Positions 7,501 to 17,200 of a DNA stretch of 64,000 nt are shown here, piece after piece. The notes under the pieces were generated by a model that did not search any database, had not been told where the DNA came from, and saw only the letters and a program-made list of their open reading frames with translations. This DNA comes from an uncultured Collinsella sp. (GTDB lineage Bacteria; Actinomycetota; Coriobacteriia; Coriobacteriales; Coriobacteriaceae). How positions within the stretch are numbered: position 1 is the stretch's first letter; each line of letters opens with the position of its first letter. The stretch spans positions 62,001 to 126,000 of the forward strand of contig CABUSV010000001.1 in the NCBI GenBank assembly GCA_902494345.1. The letters are read 5' to 3'. Both the position numbers and the translations under genes were made by a program.

Positions 7501-8544
7501 ATGACTTCTAATATTGATGCTTCTCTAGAGGAGACGCTCTCCTATATTACTGGCCAGTTGAAGACGCTTACCTCGATTGCTTCGCCTACGGGCTATACCC
7601 GTGCGGCGACTGATTATCTGATGGAGACCCTGCGCGATATGGGGTTTGGGCCTGAGCGTTCCAATAAGGGTAACGTGCTCGTTGAGCTTGGTGGCGAGGG
7701 TGAGCCGCTCGTACTGGCGAGCCATGTCGATACCCTGGGCGCCATGGTGCGTTCCATTAAGGACAATGGTCGCCTGCGCCCCACGACGCTTGGTGGGCAC
7801 CAGTGGTCTACGGCCGATGGCGAGAACTGCACCGTCTACACGCGTGACGGCAATGTGTACACGGGTGTGGTCCTCAATATCGAGCCTTCGGCGCACGTGG
7901 CCGACGAGCCGGTCAAGACCATCGAGAAGAACATGGAAATCCTGCTCGATGAGAATGTCGACAGCAAGGATGATGTGCTCGAGCTGGGTATTCAGACCGG
8001 CGACATCATTGCTATGGATCCGCGTACCACGGTGACGGAGAGCGGCTACATTAAGAGTCGCTTCCTAGATGACAAGCTGTCGGCGTCGATTCTGCTGGGT
8101 TTGGCCCGTTCCGTTGCTGACGGCGAGGTGTCGCTTTCGCGCAAGGTGTCGCTGCTCTTTACCGTGTACGAGGAGGTCGGCCACGGCGGCGCCTTCGTGC
8201 CGGCCGACACGCGCGAGATGATCAGCGTTGACATGGGCTGCGTGGGCGATGATCTGGGCTGCACCGAGCGCATGGTTTCGATTTGTGCCAAGGATTCGGG
8301 CGGTCCGTACAACTACGACCTGGTGACCACGCTGTCCAATATCGCGCGCGAGCTTGAACTTGACTACGCCATCGACGTGTACCCGCACTACGGCTCGGAC
8401 GTTGAGGCCACGCTCTCTGCCGGCTACGACATCCGCCACGGCCTGATCGGCCCCGGTGTGTACGCGAGCCACAACTACGAGCGCAGCCACATGGACGGCG
8501 TGCGCAACACCTATGAGCTGGTCCGAGCCTACGTACAACGCTAG
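7501..8544 (+). CDS. M42-family metallo-aminopeptidase
   Basis: A 347-residue cytosolic aminopeptidase of the M42 (glutamyl aminopeptidase/FrvX/TET) family. Expected binuclear metal ligands and catalytic residues are visible in order: ASHVDTLG (His, Asp), SRFLDDKLSA (bridging Asp), VYEEVGHGG (catalytic Glu and ligand Glu), SVDMG (Asp) and ASHNYERSH (His). Members form large tetrahedral oligomers that trim peptides. Of two in-frame ATGs, 7501 is preferred because GGAAGG (7489-7494) lies 6 bp before it but abuts the ATG at 7495. A terminator follows. Confidence 0.9.
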   Translation: MTSNIDASLEETLSYITGQLKTLTSIASPTGYTRAATDYLMETLRDMGFGPERSNKGNVLVELGGEGEPLVLASHVDTLGAMVRSIKDNGRLRPTTLGGHQWSTADGENCTVYTRDGNVYTGVVLNIEPSAHVADEPVKTIEKNMEILLDENVDSKDDVLELGIQTGDIIAMDPRTTVTESGYIKSRFLDDKLSASILLGLARSVADGEVSLSRKVSLLFTVYEEVGHGGAFVPADTREMISVDMGCVGDDLGCTERMVSICAKDSGGPYNYDLVTTLSNIARELELDYAIDVYPHYGSDVEATLSAGYDIRHGLIGPGVYASHNYERSHMDGVRNTYELVRAYVQR

Positions 8545-8580
8545 GGGAGCAGCTTGCGACTCGGCTGACCAATTGCTCTA

Positions 8581-8606
8581 AGGCCCGATTGCTCGGGCCT
8601 TTTTTC
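8581..8606 (+). terminator. terminator after the M42 gene
   Basis: AGGCCCGA TTGC TCGGGCCT (8581-8600) followed by six T. Confidence 0.92.
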
Positions 8607-8684
8607 GCTTCAGTCTGTTTAGTATTATGCTGTATGTAACTAATTAACTTTACGTTTGGAATACTTAACGAGGTGATGCGGCGT

Positions 8685-10058
8685 ATGGATACATTTGAGT
8701 ACTTGTCTATGGGTGATGCCGCCCGCCTGTTGGGCGTTACGAAAGCCCGTATATCGCAACTTGCCGCATCGGGGACGCTTGTGTGCGATATTGTGGGCGG
8801 CCGGAAGATGGTCGAGTACAATTCTGCGATCGCCTATCAAAAGGTCCGTAAGCGAGGACGTCGTCCTGCGGCCGATGTGGGACGCAAGTTTACGCTGATG
8901 TCGGCCGACCATGAGGTCGCGCATGTCTCATTTGATCCGACGCGCGAGTTTCCCTTCGAAATCGCCGAGGTCCTCGATGCGCAACGAATGCCGTTTGGCA
9001 CATGCTCGAGTTCTTCTCCAACGGTGAATAAGCGGGAGCTCAACGCGTGGTGGGGGCATCGGTCGGTGCCCGATGTTCGCCCTGGGCTTATCTCGCGCTA
9101 CCGCGAGCTGGGGATTGTCAACGGCGTTGAGGTGCCGGTTCAGTGCCTGGGCCTCTCGCTTTCGGATTGCTATTGGCTGCGGCCGGCAGAATGCGACGGG
9201 CTCGAATGGCGAAACCTCAATTACTTCGAGAATGATTTTGAGCGATCGGCGCCCGAGGAGCGTTCGGGTTGGCTGGAGGGTATCGGTCTTAAAAATCCCG
9301 ACAACACATCCGAGGGCGAGCTCCCTAAATCGTGGATGATCCGAAACGGCATTCGCGTTTTGGCTAAAGGGTGCGGGATGGACGATCAGCGTCCCTTTAA
9401 CGAGGCGGTTGCAACGGCTCTACATCGTCGCTTGCTGCCGGAGGGCGAGTTTGTTCCTTATACGGTTGAGCGGATGTTCGATGGCCCTGTGTGTCTGTGC
9501 GACGACTTTCTTGACGGCCGCGAGGAATATGTTCCGGCTGTTTACGTTAAGAACGCCCTTGGCGGCCAGCGAGGAAACTCGACGTACGACCGGTACTGCC
9601 GCTTCCTTGGTAAGCATGGAGCAGACGAGGCTGCCGTGAGAAGGTCTATGTCGCAGATGATCGTTTGCGATGCCCTTTTGGCCAACAGCGACCGCCATTG
9701 GCGAAACTTCGGCATCATCCGCAATGTCGACACCCTGGAGATAAAACCTGCTCCGCCGTTCGATAGCGGCAACTGCCTGTGGTACAACGTGCCAACTGCC
9801 GTGCTCGCAGCTGGGGAGTTTGGGTTTTCCGCTAAGCCGTTTGGGCCCGACCCTTCCGTCCAGCTGGCGCTTGCGGACTCACTCGGTTGGTTCGACGCAT
9901 CGCGACTCGACGGATTTGTTGATGAGGCGATCGAGATTCTTTCGCAGAGCGAATGGGCGACGGCGGAGGGTCGACTCGAGGCCATTTGCCGTGGCCTCGA
10001 GCGTCGCGTAATCGAGGTTAGTGCCGCCGTTGAGGTACTTCGACACGTGCAGCGATAA
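8685..10058 (+). CDS. helix-turn-helix protein fused to a HipA-like kinase domain
   Basis: A 457-residue protein. Residues 1-60 form an excisionase/MerR-like winged HTH (MGDAARLLGVTKARISQL) ending in a basic RKRGRRP stretch. Residues ~110-430 look like a HipA-type Ser/Thr kinase fold: SWMIRNGIRVLAKG with NEAVATALHRRLL (N-lobe), LLANSDRHWRNFG (catalytic loop with Asp and Asn, about 331-343), and PPFDSG (metal-binding Asp, about 358-362). In classical HipBA the DNA-binding antitoxin HipB is a separate protein; here both functions appear to be on one chain. The start at 8685 has GAGGTG nine bases upstream. The upstream region is AT-rich. The substrate is unknown, and a solitary regulatory kinase is as likely as a toxin. 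Confidence 0.75.
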   Translation: MDTFEYLSMGDAARLLGVTKARISQLAASGTLVCDIVGGRKMVEYNSAIAYQKVRKRGRRPAADVGRKFTLMSADHEVAHVSFDPTREFPFEIAEVLDAQRMPFGTCSSSSPTVNKRELNAWWGHRSVPDVRPGLISRYRELGIVNGVEVPVQCLGLSLSDCYWLRPAECDGLEWRNLNYFENDFERSAPEERSGWLEGIGLKNPDNTSEGELPKSWMIRNGIRVLAKGCGMDDQRPFNEAVATALHRRLLPEGEFVPYTVERMFDGPVCLCDDFLDGREEYVPAVYVKNALGGQRGNSTYDRYCRFLGKHGADEAAVRRSMSQMIVCDALLANSDRHWRNFGIIRNVDTLEIKPAPPFDSGNCLWYNVPTAVLAAGEFGFSAKPFGPDPSVQLALADSLGWFDASRLDGFVDEAIEILSQSEWATAEGRLEAICRGLERRVIEVSAAVEVLRHVQR

Positions 10059-10066
10059 ACCCGCGG

Positions 10067-11167
10067 CTATTTAAGTGCGCCGGTTACCGTGCCGCCGCCG
10101 AGGACGATGTCGCCGCGGTAGACTACAACGGCTTGGCCGGGGGTGATGGCTCGCTGCGGCTCGTCAAAAGTCAGCAGCATTTGCCCGTCTTCGCCGCGCG
10201 TAAGGGTCGCTGCCTGGTCTTTCTGACGGTAGCGGTACTTGGCGCCCACGCGAATGCCGCCGGCATCCAGCTCGGCCTCCATGCGCGTGTCCGGCGCGCT
10301 CCAGATCCACTCATCGGCCGTGAGGGCAGCGGCGGTTAGGTCCTCGGCCTCGCCCAGATGCACGGTGTTGTTGACGGCGTCGACGCCTGTCACGTATACG
10401 GGATGCGCCATCGCTACGCCCAAGCCCTTGCGCTGGCCGATGGTATAGCGCAGCGCGCCGTTGTGGCGCCCTACCACGCTGCCGTCGCGCCATACGATGT
10501 CGCCCGGTGCAGCGGGATGTCCGCAGCGGCGCTCGATATAGCCCGCGTAGTCACCGTCTGGAATAAAGCAGATATCCTCGCTTTCGGCCTTCTTGGCGTT
10601 GATGAAGCCCTGCTCGGCGGCAATGCGGCGCACGTCGTGCTCCTTGTCCAGGCCTGCCAGCGGAAAGATTGTGCGTGCCAGGCGCTCCTGCGTAAGCGAA
10701 TACAAAAAGTAGCTTTGGTCCTTCTTGGGGTCCTCGCCACGGTACAGCTGCCAGGTGCCGTCGGACGCCTGGCTCGTTTTGGCGTAGTGACCTGTGGCGA
10801 TGTAGTCGCAGCCCATATCGAGCGCTGCATCGAGCAACGCGCCAAACTTAATATGGCGGTTGCAGATGATGCACGGGTTGGGCGTCAGTCCTTCCTGGTA
10901 GGCAGTCACGAAGCGCTCGATAACGTTGCGGTCGAAGGTCTGCTGCAGGTCGAGCACGTGATGGGGTATCCCCAGGCGCTCGGCGACGGCCTTTGCATCG
11001 GCGATATCGCGGTCGACCTTACTCATGCCTGTTGCGGGATCGGGTGCGGGGCAGGTGAGGCGCATGGTGGCACCGACACATTCGTAACCCTGACTTTTGA
11101 GCAGATACGCGGTCACGCTGGAATCGACGCCGCCGCTCATGGCGACGAGCACGCGCTTGTTGTGCAT
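10067..11167 (-). CDS. mnmA: tRNA-specific 2-thiouridylase
   Basis: A 366-residue protein that installs the 2-thio group on U34 of Lys, Glu and Gln tRNAs using sulfur relayed from a cysteine desulfurase. It has the PP-loop SGGVDSS (residues 10-16) for ATP adenylation, a first catalytic Cys in NPCIICN (about 100) and a second in SEDICFIP (about 197). The GLGVAMAHPVYVTG and TPGQAVVVY C-terminal blocks complete the family pattern. It is convergent with the HTH-kinase gene, 8 bp apart. cysK upstream on the same strand is separated by a terminator. Confidence 0.96.
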   Translation of the reverse strand: MHNKRVLVAMSGGVDSSVTAYLLKSQGYECVGATMRLTCPAPDPATGMSKVDRDIADAKAVAERLGIPHHVLDLQQTFDRNVIERFVTAYQEGLTPNPCIICNRHIKFGALLDAALDMGCDYIATGHYAKTSQASDGTWQLYRGEDPKKDQSYFLYSLTQERLARTIFPLAGLDKEHDVRRIAAEQGFINAKKAESEDICFIPDGDYAGYIERRCGHPAAPGDIVWRDGSVVGRHNGALRYTIGQRKGLGVAMAHPVYVTGVDAVNNTVHLGEAEDLTAAALTADEWIWSAPDTRMEAELDAGGIRVGAKYRYRQKDQAATLTRGEDGQMLLTFDEPQRAITPGQAVVVYRGDIVLGGGTVTGALK

Positions 11168-11196
11168 GGGGAGGTTCTCCTTGGTGGCATGTGGCC

Positions 11197-11235
11197 AAAA
11201 AAGAAAAGCGGCGCGGGAGGCTGGTTCCGCGCCGC
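11197..11235 (-). terminator. terminator of the cysK transcript
   Basis: On the minus strand GCGGCGCGG (rc 11227-11235) pairs with CCGCGCCGC (rc 11208-11216), followed by TTTTCTTTTTT. It lies just before the mnmA ribosome binding site, so it separates cysK from mnmA. Confidence 0.8.
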
Positions 11236-11348
11236 AGACATTGTAGCAAGTTCGGAGGTCTCGTGGGACACCCTGTTGGGATAAGCCCAGGCTGCCAGAA
11301 GAGAGGGGAGACCGGCGTGCCTTGGACTCGTTCTAAGAACGAGAAGCT

Positions 11349-12287
11349 CTAGTCCTGGAAGAGCGCCGTGGACAGGTAGCGCTCGCCGGTGTCGGCGAGC
11401 AGCGCCACGATGGTCTTACCCTCGTTCTCGGGGCGCTTGGCCAGCTGCAGTGCGGCCCACACGGCGGCGCCGGACGAAATGCCCACGAGCACGCCCTCCT
11501 TGTGGCCCACGGCGCGGCCGGTGGCAAAGGCGTCGTCGTTCTCGACGGGGATGATCTCGTCATAGACCTGGGTGTCGAGGACGTCGGGCACAAAACCGGC
11601 GCCGATACCCTGGATCTTGTGCGGGCCGGCCTGACCCTTAGAGAGCACCGGGGAAGTGGCGGGCTCGACGGCGACAACCTGAATCTCGGGGTTCTGCTCC
11701 TTGAGGAACTCGCCCACGCCGGTCACGGTACCACCGGTGCCGACGCCGGCGACGAAGATGTCGACCTTGCCGTCGGTGTCATCCCAGATCTCGGGGCCGG
11801 TCGTGGCCTTGTGGATGGCGGGGTTGGCGGGGTTCACAAACTGGCCGGCGATAATGCTGTTGGGGGTCTCCTTCTGCAGCTCCTCGGCCTTGGCGATGGC
11901 GCCCTTCATGCCCTTGGAGCCGTCGGTGAGCACGAGCTGTGCGCCGTATGCCTGCATAAGCTTACGGCGCTCGACGGACATGGTCTCGGGCATGGTGATG
12001 ATCACCTTGTAGCCGCGGGCAGCCGCCACCGAGGCGATGCCGACGCCGGTGTTGCCGCTCGTGGGCTCGATGATGGTGTAGTCGCCACCGCGCACGAGCT
12101 TGCCGGCCTTCTCGGCCTCGTCGATCATGTTCTTGGCGACGCGGTCTTTGACGGACCCGGCGGGGTTGAAGTATTCCAGCTTGACGAGCACGCGGGCCTT
12201 GAGGTCCTCATCGGCCTCAAAGTGAGTGAGCTCCAGAAGCGGAGTGTGGCCGATAAGCTGATCGATGGACGTGTAAACATTGCTCAT
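11349..12287 (-). CDS. cysK: cysteine synthase A (O-acetylserine sulfhydrylase)
   Basis: A 312-residue PLP enzyme that makes L-cysteine from O-acetyl-L-serine and sulfide. The Schiff-base lysine is K47 in NPAGSVKDR. The substrate loop is PTSGNTG (about 75-81), and the PLP phosphate loop is GTGGTVTG (about 180-187). The ISSGAA block near residue 270 is typical. The start has GGAGGTT upstream. It is divergent from an Rrf2-type regulator whose likely operator lies between the two genes, so control by cysteine or Fe-S status is expected. Confidence 0.95.
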   Translation of the reverse strand: MSNVYTSIDQLIGHTPLLELTHFEADEDLKARVLVKLEYFNPAGSVKDRVAKNMIDEAEKAGKLVRGGDYTIIEPTSGNTGVGIASVAAARGYKVIITMPETMSVERRKLMQAYGAQLVLTDGSKGMKGAIAKAEELQKETPNSIIAGQFVNPANPAIHKATTGPEIWDDTDGKVDIFVAGVGTGGTVTGVGEFLKEQNPEIQVVAVEPATSPVLSKGQAGPHKIQGIGAGFVPDVLDTQVYDEIIPVENDDAFATGRAVGHKEGVLVGISSGAAVWAALQLAKRPENEGKTIVALLADTGERYLSTALFQD

Positions 12288-12351
12288 GGTGAACCTCCAA
12301 AGTGTTCAAATGACTGGATACCGTGTGGTTTTACGGTGTGTGTAGCAGCAA

Positions 12352-12372
12352 AACCCATAAACCTTATGGGTT
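12352..12372. promoter_or_regulatory. palindromic operator between cysK and the Rrf2 gene
   Basis: AACCCATAA (12352-12360), centre ACC, TTATGGGTT (12364-12372) is a perfect 9-bp-arm palindrome, enclosed by a second pair CAGCAAAAC/GTTTTGCTG (12347-12355/12377-12385). It lies 65-85 bp upstream of the cysK start on the cysK transcript side. Rrf2-family CymR/IscR proteins bind A/T- and C/G-patterned palindromes of this length. The assignment is inferred from position. Confidence 0.55.
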
Positions 12373-12540
12373 GTTCGTTTTGCTGTTGGCAAGCATAGTA
12401 GACAGTAAAGCCTAGTAATGCAATAGGAAATAGGAGATTATTGCAAGTTGATTAACCATCTTGACCGGAACGGGTATTTTCAAAACCAATTTTTCGGCTA
12501 GAATTTCTACGGACTAAATGACCGAAAGGCAGCACTATAC

Positions 12541-12969
12541 ATGTTGGTTTCTACTAAGGGCAGATATGCCCTGCGCGTTATGGTCGACCTGGCCGAGCAC
12601 CAGGCGGCCGGTCGCATCCCGCTCAAAGAGATCGCGGCGCGACAGGGGATTTCCGAGAAATATCTCGAGAACATCTTGGCTACGCTCGTGCGCGCCAACA
12701 TGCTCTCGGGCATGCGCGGCAAGGGCGGCGGCTATGTGCTCACGCGCCCGCCCGAGCAGTACACGGTGGGCGAGATCTTGCGCCTGACCGAGGGCAGTCT
12801 GGCGCCGGTCGCCTGCCTGGATGGCGACTGCAAAGGCTGCTCGCGTTCGGATGAGTGCCCCACGCTCGACGTGTGGAAGAACCTGGACAAGCTCATCAAC
12901 GACTACCTCGACGGTGTGACGCTCGATCAACTTGTCGCTCCCAACCATGGCTACGACTACGTCATCTAA
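12541..12969 (+). CDS. Rrf2-family transcriptional regulator (IscR/CymR-like)
   Basis: A 142-residue regulator. Residues 1-70 are the Rrf2 winged helix (STKGRYALRVMVDLAEH, then the wing MRGKGGGYVLTRP). Four cysteines follow: C92, C97, C100 and C106 in CLDGDCKGCSRSDEC. IscR has three cluster-ligating Cys in the same place (C92, C98, C104), so Fe-S binding is likely. CymR-type relatives without the Cys pattern control cysteine synthesis. Divergence from cysK argues that this protein controls cysK, linking sulfur supply to cluster or redox status. A GAAAGG lies upstream of the ATG, somewhat far (about 14 bp). Confidence 0.88.
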   Translation: MLVSTKGRYALRVMVDLAEHQAAGRIPLKEIAARQGISEKYLENILATLVRANMLSGMRGKGGGYVLTRPPEQYTVGEILRLTEGSLAPVACLDGDCKGCSRSDECPTLDVWKNLDKLINDYLDGVTLDQLVAPNHGYDYVI

Positions 12970-13037
12970 CCCACACCTGCATTTGGGGACGGGGTGAAAA
13001 TTGTAGATTCTCTCGCCCTTTGAGACTTGTAAAATAA

Positions 13038-13075
13038 GAAGGCCGCTCATTTTTGCGATGGGCGGCCTTCGTTTT
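13038..13075. terminator. bidirectional terminator
   Basis: GAAGGCCGC (13038-13046) pairs with GCGGCCTTC (13062-13070); TTTT follows on the plus side and TTATTTT on the minus side. It serves both the Rrf2 gene and the convergent membrane protein gene. Confidence 0.85.
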
Positions 13076-13110
13076 GGGCTGTTGAGACGGACACGGCCGG
13101 AATGGCCGTT

Positions 13111-13476
13111 TTAGTCCTCGGCGATGCTGTCGAGGATGCTGCGCGTGATGGACACCAGGATGCTGCCCATAAAGGCCGATCCAAAGCTGGCGATGGAGAT
13201 GCCGACGCCCAGCAGGTTGACCGACAGGTAACTCGCGAGCTCAAGCATAAAGCTGTTGACGACAAGCTGGAAAATGCCCAGCGTAATGATCGTGAGCGGC
13301 AGCGAGATGACCGTGAGGAACGGTTTGACGAACGAATCGACAATGTTCAGGAACAGTCCCACAAAGGCAAAGCAGACCCAGGTCTCGGCAAAGCCGAAGG
13401 GTTGGATACCGGGGACGAGGAACGTGGCGATCGCGATGGCGATCGAGGTGAAGAGCCAGTTAAGCATAAAGCGCAT
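13111..13476 (-). CDS. PF04020 'phage holin family' four-helix membrane protein (YvlD-like)
   Basis: A 121-residue protein with four predicted transmembrane segments. It begins MRFMLNWLFTSIAIAIATFL and contains the family signature GLFLNIVDSFVKPFLTVISLPLTI. The 'holin' name comes from a profile similarity; chromosomal members such as YvlD are general membrane proteins of unknown function linked to envelope stress in some Firmicutes. There is no phage context here. The start follows GAAAGGAT. Confidence 0.85.
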   Translation of the reverse strand: MRFMLNWLFTSIAIAIATFLVPGIQPFGFAETWVCFAFVGLFLNIVDSFVKPFLTVISLPLTIITLGIFQLVVNSFMLELASYLSVNLLGVGISIASFGSAFMGSILVSITRSILDSIAED

Positions 13477-13800
13477 GGCGTGAATCCTTTCTTGCGCCGG
13501 GGTTGCTGGCGTCGTGTGAAGCGGCTTACGGCGGCGACCTGGATGGTTGCGCGGGCGCGCCGCGGTGTTTGGGCGCCCATTGTCTCAAATATTCGTGGAG
13601 CTTACGTGCGCATATGGTTTCTAAACGGCGTTCGTCCTGAAAAACGCGCCGCTGGCAGAGAGTCTTGTCGCTTTAGTTTGGTGGTGTGCTACACTGCTAC
13701 GGGCAAAAGCCACAGGCGTTGCCCTATTGCATAGAACGGGCGAACGATGCCCGATGTCAGTATCAACTTCGATGCCTTTTGGCGGGTTTGGCGGTGATCG
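13477..13800 (+). other. leader region of the yerC-like gene with weak promoter and hairpins
   Basis: No gene was seen. A TTGTCG (13665-13670) and TACACT (13690-13695) pair with a 19-bp spacer is a weak promoter candidate. Downstream are short GGGC/GCCC and CGGGC/GCCCG stems in the leader before the start at 13801. Confidence 0.35.
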
Positions 13801-14100
13801 ATGAATATCGAGAACATGTTTGACAAGCCTGATGTCAAGCAGCTGGTCCACGCATTTAGCCTTTTGGACGACGAGAAGGATGTCCAAGCGTTTTTGACCG
13901 ATATCTGCACGCCGCGCGAGATTTGCGACCTTTCTCAGCGTTTGCAGGTTGCGCGCTATTTGGACGAGGGCGAGCCTTATGTTGAGGTTCAGGCCCGTAC
14001 CGGCGCTTCGTCCACCACGGTGAGCCGCGTTTCAAAGGCGCTGAACGGCGAGTACGGTGGCTACCGCAAGATCCTCATTAAGTTGGAGGATGGCGAGTAG
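13801..14100 (+). CDS. YerC/YecD-type TrpR-related regulator
   Basis: A 99-residue, all-helical DNA-binding protein. Its TrpR-superfamily core reads LTDICTPREICDLSQRLQVARYLDEG followed by the HTH TGASSTTVSRVSKAL. YerC-type proteins lack the rest of the tryptophan-binding context known in TrpR, and their targets are poorly known. The gene stands alone, followed by a terminator, and precedes addB by 184 bp. Confidence 0.88.
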   Translation: MNIENMFDKPDVKQLVHAFSLLDDEKDVQAFLTDICTPREICDLSQRLQVARYLDEGEPYVEVQARTGASSTTVSRVSKALNGEYGGYRKILIKLEDGE

Positions 14101-14126
14101 GCCAGCGACAACATTGAATTACGAAG

Positions 14127-14152
14127 AACCGTCCCTCCGGGGGCGGTTTTTA
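14127..14152 (+). terminator. terminator after the yerC-like gene
   Basis: AACCGTCCC (14127-14135), short loop, GGGGGCGGTT (14139-14148) then TTTTT; one G-U pair in the stem. Confidence 0.8.
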
Positions 14153-14284
14153 TATGCCTGCAATCGGCTGGTGCGTTGGGTTCAGGTTGCTTTGTACCAA
14201 AAGATGGAACTGCGGTGGCAATGTGTCCGCTTGGGCGGGTAGGATGGATGCATTGATTATTGCGAACGGTTTGAGCGGAGGACC

Positions 14285-17200
14285 ATGCCTGTTCGAATCT
14301 ATACCACCAATGCCGGCACGGATTTGAGCGATGCCGAGTCGGCGCTGCTTGCCGACCTTATTGCCCGTCACGGGCGTGCCGTGTTGCTGGCACCAACGTT
14401 TGCCGAGCTCGATCTGTGCCGTCATGATGCGGCGGAAGCCGGCATTTCGCTGGGTATCGACTACAAGACACCCGCATCGTGGCTTCGCTCGCTTTGGGAG
14501 CTTTTGGGCGACGGGCGCGGTTTCGTCGACAACCTGCAACGTCAGATGCTGTTCTCGGACATGATCGACCGCCGCGACGACGCCGCTCTGCAGCCGCTTT
14601 CGCGCAGCCAGGGCACAGTGCGCATGCTCGCGCGCATGGCCCGCGACGTGTTGCCGGGCGTTGCGGGGACGGGTGCCGAGCGATGCGGTGGCAACAATTG
14701 CCAGCCTGAGCCAAAAAGCGATGCCGAGGCTCGTGTGTTCGAGCTTTTGCGCGCCTACGCGGGCGGTTTGGACCGTCGAGATATGGTTGAGCCCTGCGAG
14801 GCAGCTGACATTATGACCAGTGTCCTGGCCGATAGCCTGCCGGCGTGCACTCGCGCCGTATGCGTGCGCGGTATCACGTCGTTTACGCACGGTCTGCTCG
14901 AGCTGCTGTCTGCCGTGGCGAACAATGGGGGAGAGGTCGTCGTGCTGCTTGCCCGCGAGCAGGCGGCGATGCGCGAGGAGCTTGCCGCGGCATTTGATGC
15001 CCGCGATGTGTTGTTTGAGATCGCGCCGCTAGGGGAGGGTGTCGGCGCGTCTGATGCCGCTTGCGGGACCGCCGCTCAGCCTGCCTTTATTGAGGTCGCT
15101 GGCCCCCATGCCCGTGCTCATGCTTATGCGGACGCAATTGATGATCTGGTAAAAACGTGCCGGGGTTCCGAGGTCGACGGCGTCGCGACGCCTGCCGACC
15201 CTGTGCGCGTGCTCGTTGTTTCTGCCCGGGCACCCCAGCTGTTCGTTGAGCTCGCCTCTCGTCTGGCGGCTCGTCATATCGCTGCCGAGACAACTGAGTT
15301 CACGGCGTTTTCTCAATCCATTGCGGGCAGGCAGTTTGCGGCGCTTGCCGGCCTGATCGAGCGCATGAAGGCCGCCGATGAGGGCATGGCGTCAAAGACC
15401 GAGTGGTGGCCCGCGCCGGAGCTTACCGACTGGATCTACAGTCCGCTTTCGGGTGCCGACGCCGCGAGCGCCCGCGGCTTCGACAAGAACATACGCCTGT
15501 CGCGCAACAAGACCACTGCGGGCGTTAAGAGCCTGCTGCAGAGCGTCCAGGGTCAGGTGAGGGGCGCGCGCAAGGCGGCGAGCGACGAAAACTGGTTTAA
15601 GAACGTGCCGTGTGTGGTCTCGGACGTGTTCCAGGCGCTGTGGCGCGACAAACCCGTGACGGCGCTCAAGGCCATGCTCGCCGTTGCCGAGGCGCTGCCC
15701 GATCGCGCTCTAGGCGGCCTTGACGGCCAGGCCCGTCGCCAGGCAGAGACGGCTTTGCTGCGCCATGCCATCGACATCCTTATGAACGATGCTCGCGCAC
15801 TCGACGTGTCGCAGGCCGCGACCGTGCCGGTTCTCGACGGCGTTCGAACCAAGGTGGACAAGCGCAGCACCGCTTACGATTACGCGACCTACGAGGTCGA
15901 TCGCACGCCACGGGCACAAGTGCGCTTCGTGTCGCTTGCCGATGCGTCGGTTTTGCGTCCTGGCGGCTACGATGCCGTGCTGTTTGCCGATGTCGACCTG
16001 GACAGCTATCCGCTTTCGCACGAAGAGGGCCCGCTTGCCACATTGACGGCCGAGCTGCGCCGCGACGGCGTGTCTTTGGAGCCCGCCGCCCTGCTGCGCG
16101 TGCGCTTTGGCCGTGCGATGCAGGCGGCGAGCGGTCCGGTCGCGCTCGCCCGCGTGACGCACGATCGCCAGGCGCGCGAGTGCTACCCGGCAGCCGTATG
16201 GACCGAGCTGCGGGCACATGCCGAGGCCGCTGGCGCTGCCAAGCCCACGTGCGTGGGCGAGGGCGATATCATCGCCGACTTTGATCCCGCGGCAGGTGAA
16301 GGCCTCAAGCGCGAGCGCGTGACCTGTGAAGCCCCTCAGCATCTGAGTGCCGAGGCCGTGCCGTATTTGGTCCTGCGCCGTCGCGATGGCGAGGGCGAGG
16401 ATGCGCCGCTGGTGCCGCGCTTGACGTCTGCCTCGCAGATCGAGGCCTATTCGACCTGTCCGCTATGCTGGTTCGTCTCGTATCGCGTCAAGCCCCAGTC
16501 GATCGACGCTGGCTTTGGCAACATGGAGAAGGGCAACTTTGTCCACGACGTGCTGGAGCATCTGCATGCCCGTCTGCCCCAAGAAGGCATGGAGCGCGTG
16601 ACGCCCGAGAATCTGCCGCGTGCACAGGAGCTGCTGCACGAGGTCTTTGACGAGACGTTGGCCGAGCACGCCGGCAAGCGCGGCACGGAGGGCCCGCTGG
16701 TGCCGCTCTCTGCGGTGGAGGAGCGCCAGGTGGCCGAGATCTTGCCGCAGCTGGAGGGCGTGCTTGCCTACGAGTCCGAGGCACTTGCCCCCTTTGCCCC
16801 GCGCTACCTGGAGTTTGCGTTCAACGAGCTCCAGGTCGAGTATGCCGGTTGGCCGCTCGGCGGGCGCATCGACCGCGTAGATGTGGATGCCGAGAATCGC
16901 GCCGTGGTAATCGACTACAAGCATCGTTCGGGTGTCGAGGAGTTTAAGCTTGCCGACCCCACGGTGCGTGACGAGGAGACGGGCGAGGCCCCCATCGACG
17001 ACCCGCGCTGGCTGCCGCCCCATACCCAAACGCTCATCTACGCGCAGGCCATGCGTCGGGCACTGGGCTTGGATACCCGTGCAGCGCTCTATTTTTCGAC
17101 CAAGGGCGGCAAGCCCGCGCTGCGCGGTGCGGCGAGCGCCGAGTTGCTCGAGGAAGAGCGCGGTGACGGTCGCATCCCGGGCCTCAAGAAGGGCTTCCCG

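Noticed and set aside
13111..13476. Phage holin gene suggesting a prophage
   Set aside because: The PF04020 family name is historical; flanking genes are ordinary chromosomal genes and no other phage gene is present.
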